From Mycobacterium lepromatosis (lineage in GTDB: Bacteria > Actinomycetota > Actinomycetes > Mycobacteriales > Mycobacteriaceae), in the NCBI RefSeq assembly GCF_000975265.2, contig NZ_CP083405.1, positions 434,001 to 498,000 of the forward strand: a DNA stretch of 64,000 nucleotides, in the 5' to 3' direction. A program made the translations under genes and the position numbers. Position 1 is the stretch's first letter; every line of letters starts with the position of its first letter. The notes below the pieces were generated by a model, which was given only the letters and a program-made list of their open reading frames with translations, searched no databases and was not told where the DNA came from. This document shows, in pieces, positions 62,180 to 64,000 of this stretch.

Positions 62180-62560
62180 ATTGTGCCTAGTAGTTGTCAT
62201 GCCGGACGAACCACTCGCCGCGTTCGTTTTCGGTCACGTTCGCCAACGCGCCGGAGTCCTCGACGTAGGCCTCATCAGTGAACAGCATCATTAAGTATGG
62301 AGGCAGCGGCCTTGTTGCAGAAGCAATCACCCCCGCTGGGCGTGGCGTAATGTAGGGCAAAGTCGCCGGGGTTCGTGTTCTGCTATTCGCCGGCCGTCAT
62401 TATAGAGCTTCATCGTTCCGAACAACACGCAGAGGATCTCCGAGATAGTGCGGTGAAAGTGTGATATCGCCCCAACCACCGGCTGGGGCGATATCGATTC
62501 GGTACAAGCCATAGTCGCTGCCGGTCTCTGCTGGTTGGGCAATTAATGGAGTACCTGAAC
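62180..62560 (-). pseudogene. Decayed cupin-domain protein
   Basis: The minus strand gives ISHFHRTISEILCVLFGTMK with LYNDGRRI (cupin motif 1, former HFHxxExE) and, in another frame, MMLFTDEAYVEDSGALANVT with ENERGEWFVRHDNY near the end. The region between is frameshifted. Function of the family member is unknown. Confidence 0.6.
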
Positions 62561-62703
62561 TGGAACTTTATTATGGTTGGACGGCGAGTTGGCACGCTTA
62601 AACCAGGAAGCTGACCTCCGGTTTTAGTCCTTGGCGTAGTATGGAGTGCGGGATAGGGCGGCACAACAAGGGGCCGCCTCTTCAGTCTGGCCCATTTTGT
62701 CGG

Positions 62704-63618
62704 TCAGCCGACCGGATAGACTACCCCGGTGAGTTCTTCAGAGACCGCCCACAGCCGGAGCTGTCGATCAACGTCGTGGGACTTGTCGCTGGACGCCACA
62801 ACCTTGGGATTGCCCCGCATTTCGGCGAACCCGTCCGGTCCGAAATATTGCCCGCCGAGCACTGCCGCATCGGTGGCGGCCCGCAGGGTCGGTAGCGCTC
62901 CGGTCGCCGCGTCCTGGGTGAGGAACAGTTCGGCCACTGATAAAATGGGCGCAATCAGCGCAGGCAAGCTCCGGTTCAGTTCGGTGCGCGAGCCACCGGG
63001 ATGGGCGGCCACAGCGATCGTCGTTTGTCGGGTAGCCAGTCGGCGCTGCAGTTCGTACGTGAACAGTAGGTTGGCTAGCTTGGACTGCCCATAGGCAGCG
63101 ACCCTATTATAGCGGCATTCCCACTGTAGATCGTCGAAATGAATGTCAGCGAGCAGGCGGTGACCGAGGCTGCTGACAGTTATCACCCGCGAACCGGCGA
63201 TAGGCAGCAGCCGATCCAGCAGCAAGCCGGTGAAGGCAAAGTGGCCTAAGTGGTTGGTGCCGAACTGCAGCTCGAAACCGTCCTTGGTGGTCGACTTCGG
63301 TGTCCACATCACCCCGGCGTTGTTGATCAGCAAGTCGATGTGGTCGTAGTCAGACCGCAGTTGGTTTGCTGCGGCGCGCACAGACTCCAACGACGTCAAG
63401 TCGAGCTCTTGCAGCGCAACGTTGGTCTGCGCACTGGTGGCCGTGATGCGTGCGGCGGCGTTTTTGCCCTTATCGAGATTGCGCACCGCCAATACCACGT
63501 GGGCGCCATGCTCGGCGAGTGCCAGTGCGGTCTGATAGCCGAGGCCGGTGTTGGCACCGGTAATGACGGCGACGCGACCCGTCTGGTCGGGAATGTCAGC
63601 GGTGGTCCACTTGGCCAT
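62704..63618 (-). CDS. Short-chain dehydrogenase/reductase (Rv0439c type)
   Basis: 304 residues, WW-domain-oxidoreductase-like SDR. The nucleotide-binding motif is VAVITGANTGLGYQTALAL, followed by ELDLTSLESVRAAANQL, LLINNAGVM, and the active-site pair in VAAYGQSKLANLLFTYE (Tyr and Lys). ATG 63618 has GAGGAG upstream; the frame is open further but without family sequence. Substrate unknown. It is divergent from a TetR gene, and a palindrome in the shared spacer suggests control by it. Confidence 0.9.
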   Translation of the reverse strand: MAKWTTADIPDQTGRVAVITGANTGLGYQTALALAEHGAHVVLAVRNLDKGKNAAARITATSAQTNVALQELDLTSLESVRAAANQLRSDYDHIDLLINNAGVMWTPKSTTKDGFELQFGTNHLGHFAFTGLLLDRLLPIAGSRVITVSSLGHRLLADIHFDDLQWECRYNRVAAYGQSKLANLLFTYELQRRLATRQTTIAVAAHPGGSRTELNRSLPALIAPILSVAELFLTQDAATGALPTLRAATDAAVLGGQYFGPDGFAEMRGNPKVVASSDKSHDVDRQLRLWAVSEELTGVVYPVG

Positions 63619-63660
63619 GAATAGCTCCTCAAGCCTGTCTAAAGTAAGCGGGCCGAACGC

Positions 63661-63685
63661 TCCGGTTGGTTTGAAACCATACGGA
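63661..63685. promoter_or_regulatory. Probable TetR operator
   Basis: TCCG-GT-TGGTTT-G-AAACCA-TA-CGGA is a 25-base palindrome with ten matching pairs around a central G. It lies in the 118-base spacer between the SDR and TetR genes, 43 bases from the SDR start and 52 from the TetR start. Autoregulating TetR genes with divergent targets often have this layout. Confidence 0.6.
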
Positions 63686-63736
63686 ACGCGAGCCCCGTTT
63701 TGCAATGTTCGTTCTTAGCCAGGATTGAGTGTTTAG

Positions 63737-64000
63737 ATGGCGCAACCCGCACGGCCGTTGCGTGCCGACACGGCGCGAAACCGTACGCGAATACTGGGAG
63801 TTGCTTATGAAACTTTCGCGGCCGAGGGCTTGTCGGTGCCGATTGACGAAATTGCTCGGCGCGCGGGTGTCGGAGCCGGCACTGTGTACCGGCATTTTCC
63901 GACGAAGGAGGCGCTGTGTGCGGCGGTCATCGAGGACCGCATGCCCCACCTCGTAGACAACGGGTATGTGCTGTTGAAGGCCGCCGGGTCGGGTGAAGCG
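63737..64000 (+). CDS. TetR-family transcriptional regulator, N-terminal part
   Basis: The first 88 residues are seen; the gene runs off the right edge. After MAQPARPLRADTARNRTRIL comes the usual helix-turn-helix: FAAEGLSVPIDEIARRAGVG and GTVYRHFPTKEALCAAV. ATG 63737 is the only good start. The ligand-binding domain is outside the window. It is divergent from the SDR gene. Confidence 0.9.
   Translation, partial: MAQPARPLRADTARNRTRILGVAYETFAAEGLSVPIDEIARRAGVGAGTVYRHFPTKEALCAAVIEDRMPHLVDNGYVLLKAAGSGEA

Noticed and set aside
1..64000. CRISPR arrays, toxin-antitoxin pairs, defence systems or prophage
   Set aside because: I saw no regularly spaced repeats, no paired small toxin and antitoxin frames, and no phage genes; the only mobile DNA is the IS30 relic and its repeats.

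Overview
The window looks like part of the chromosome of a leprosy bacillus. About three dozen intact genes are separated by long tracts of decayed genes carrying frameshifts and stop codons. Protein content and gene order match the Rv0498-Rv0539, Rv1069c-Rv1084 and Rv0435c-Rv0439c blocks of Mycobacterium tuberculosis. Many frames are alive, but roughly half of the DNA is pseudogene. From memory, the proline-rich antigen here differs from the published M. leprae Pra at many positions and lacks its repeated GGSYPPPPPP units. The junction near 52 kb also joins gene sets that carry distant locus numbers in M. leprae TN. Both points favour Mycobacterium lepromatosis over M. leprae; this is inference, not proof. 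All ortholog statements rest on remembered sequences, since no search was run.

Layout. 1-8.7 kb: end of an Rv0498-like isomerase, a dead thioesterase, proC, an Rv0500A-type DNA-binding protein, the tiny ribosomal protein bS22, galE2, an acyltransferase, then a leftward operon cmaA2 / dehydratase / serB1, and relics of a WXG100 (Esx) pair and a glutaredoxin. 8.7-14.4 kb: hemA-hemC-hemD-hemB and a damaged membrane gene. 14.4-19.7 kb: almost wholly decayed DNA with a phospholipase C-like lipoprotein and gabP. 19.7-25.8 kb: hemL and a translationally coupled chain gpmB-like / tlpA-like / ccdA / resB / ccsA. 25.8-29.7 kb: dead MinD-like ATPase, two small membrane genes, menA, dead pnp and galE3. 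29.8-30.9 kb: IS30-family relic. 30.9-46.5 kb: the Rv1069c-Rv1084 block, with live echA8, echA9, the YccA-like gene, cbs, pra, metB, greA, Rv1081c, mca and Rv1083, and dead fadA3, Rv1075c and lipU. 46.5-52.1 kb: relics of Rv0537c, Rv0538 and Rv0539. 52.9-64 kb: relics of a methyltransferase, the Rv0435c AAA ATPase and moeA2, live pssA, psd, an esterase, an SDR and a TetR gene, plus dead SDR, BenE and cupin genes.

What survives makes metabolic sense: tetrapyrrole synthesis (hemA, C, D, B, L), System II cytochrome c maturation (tlpA-like, ccdA, resB, ccsA), menaquinone (menA), phosphatidylethanolamine (pssA, psd), mycolic acid cyclopropanation (cmaA2), proline and sulfur amino acids (proC, cbs, metB), and mycothiol-based detoxification (mca). 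What is lost is mostly uptake, lipid catabolism, secretion and molybdopterin genes.

The most interesting structural feature is a pair of identical 135-bp direct repeats (30726-30860 and 46529-46663), related to the end of the IS30 relic. They bracket the whole Rv1069c-Rv1084 block and split galE3 (Rv0536) from Rv0537c, its neighbour in M. tuberculosis. One copy also forms a perfect 44-bp palindrome. I found no CRISPR array, rRNA, convincing tRNA or unknown defence system.
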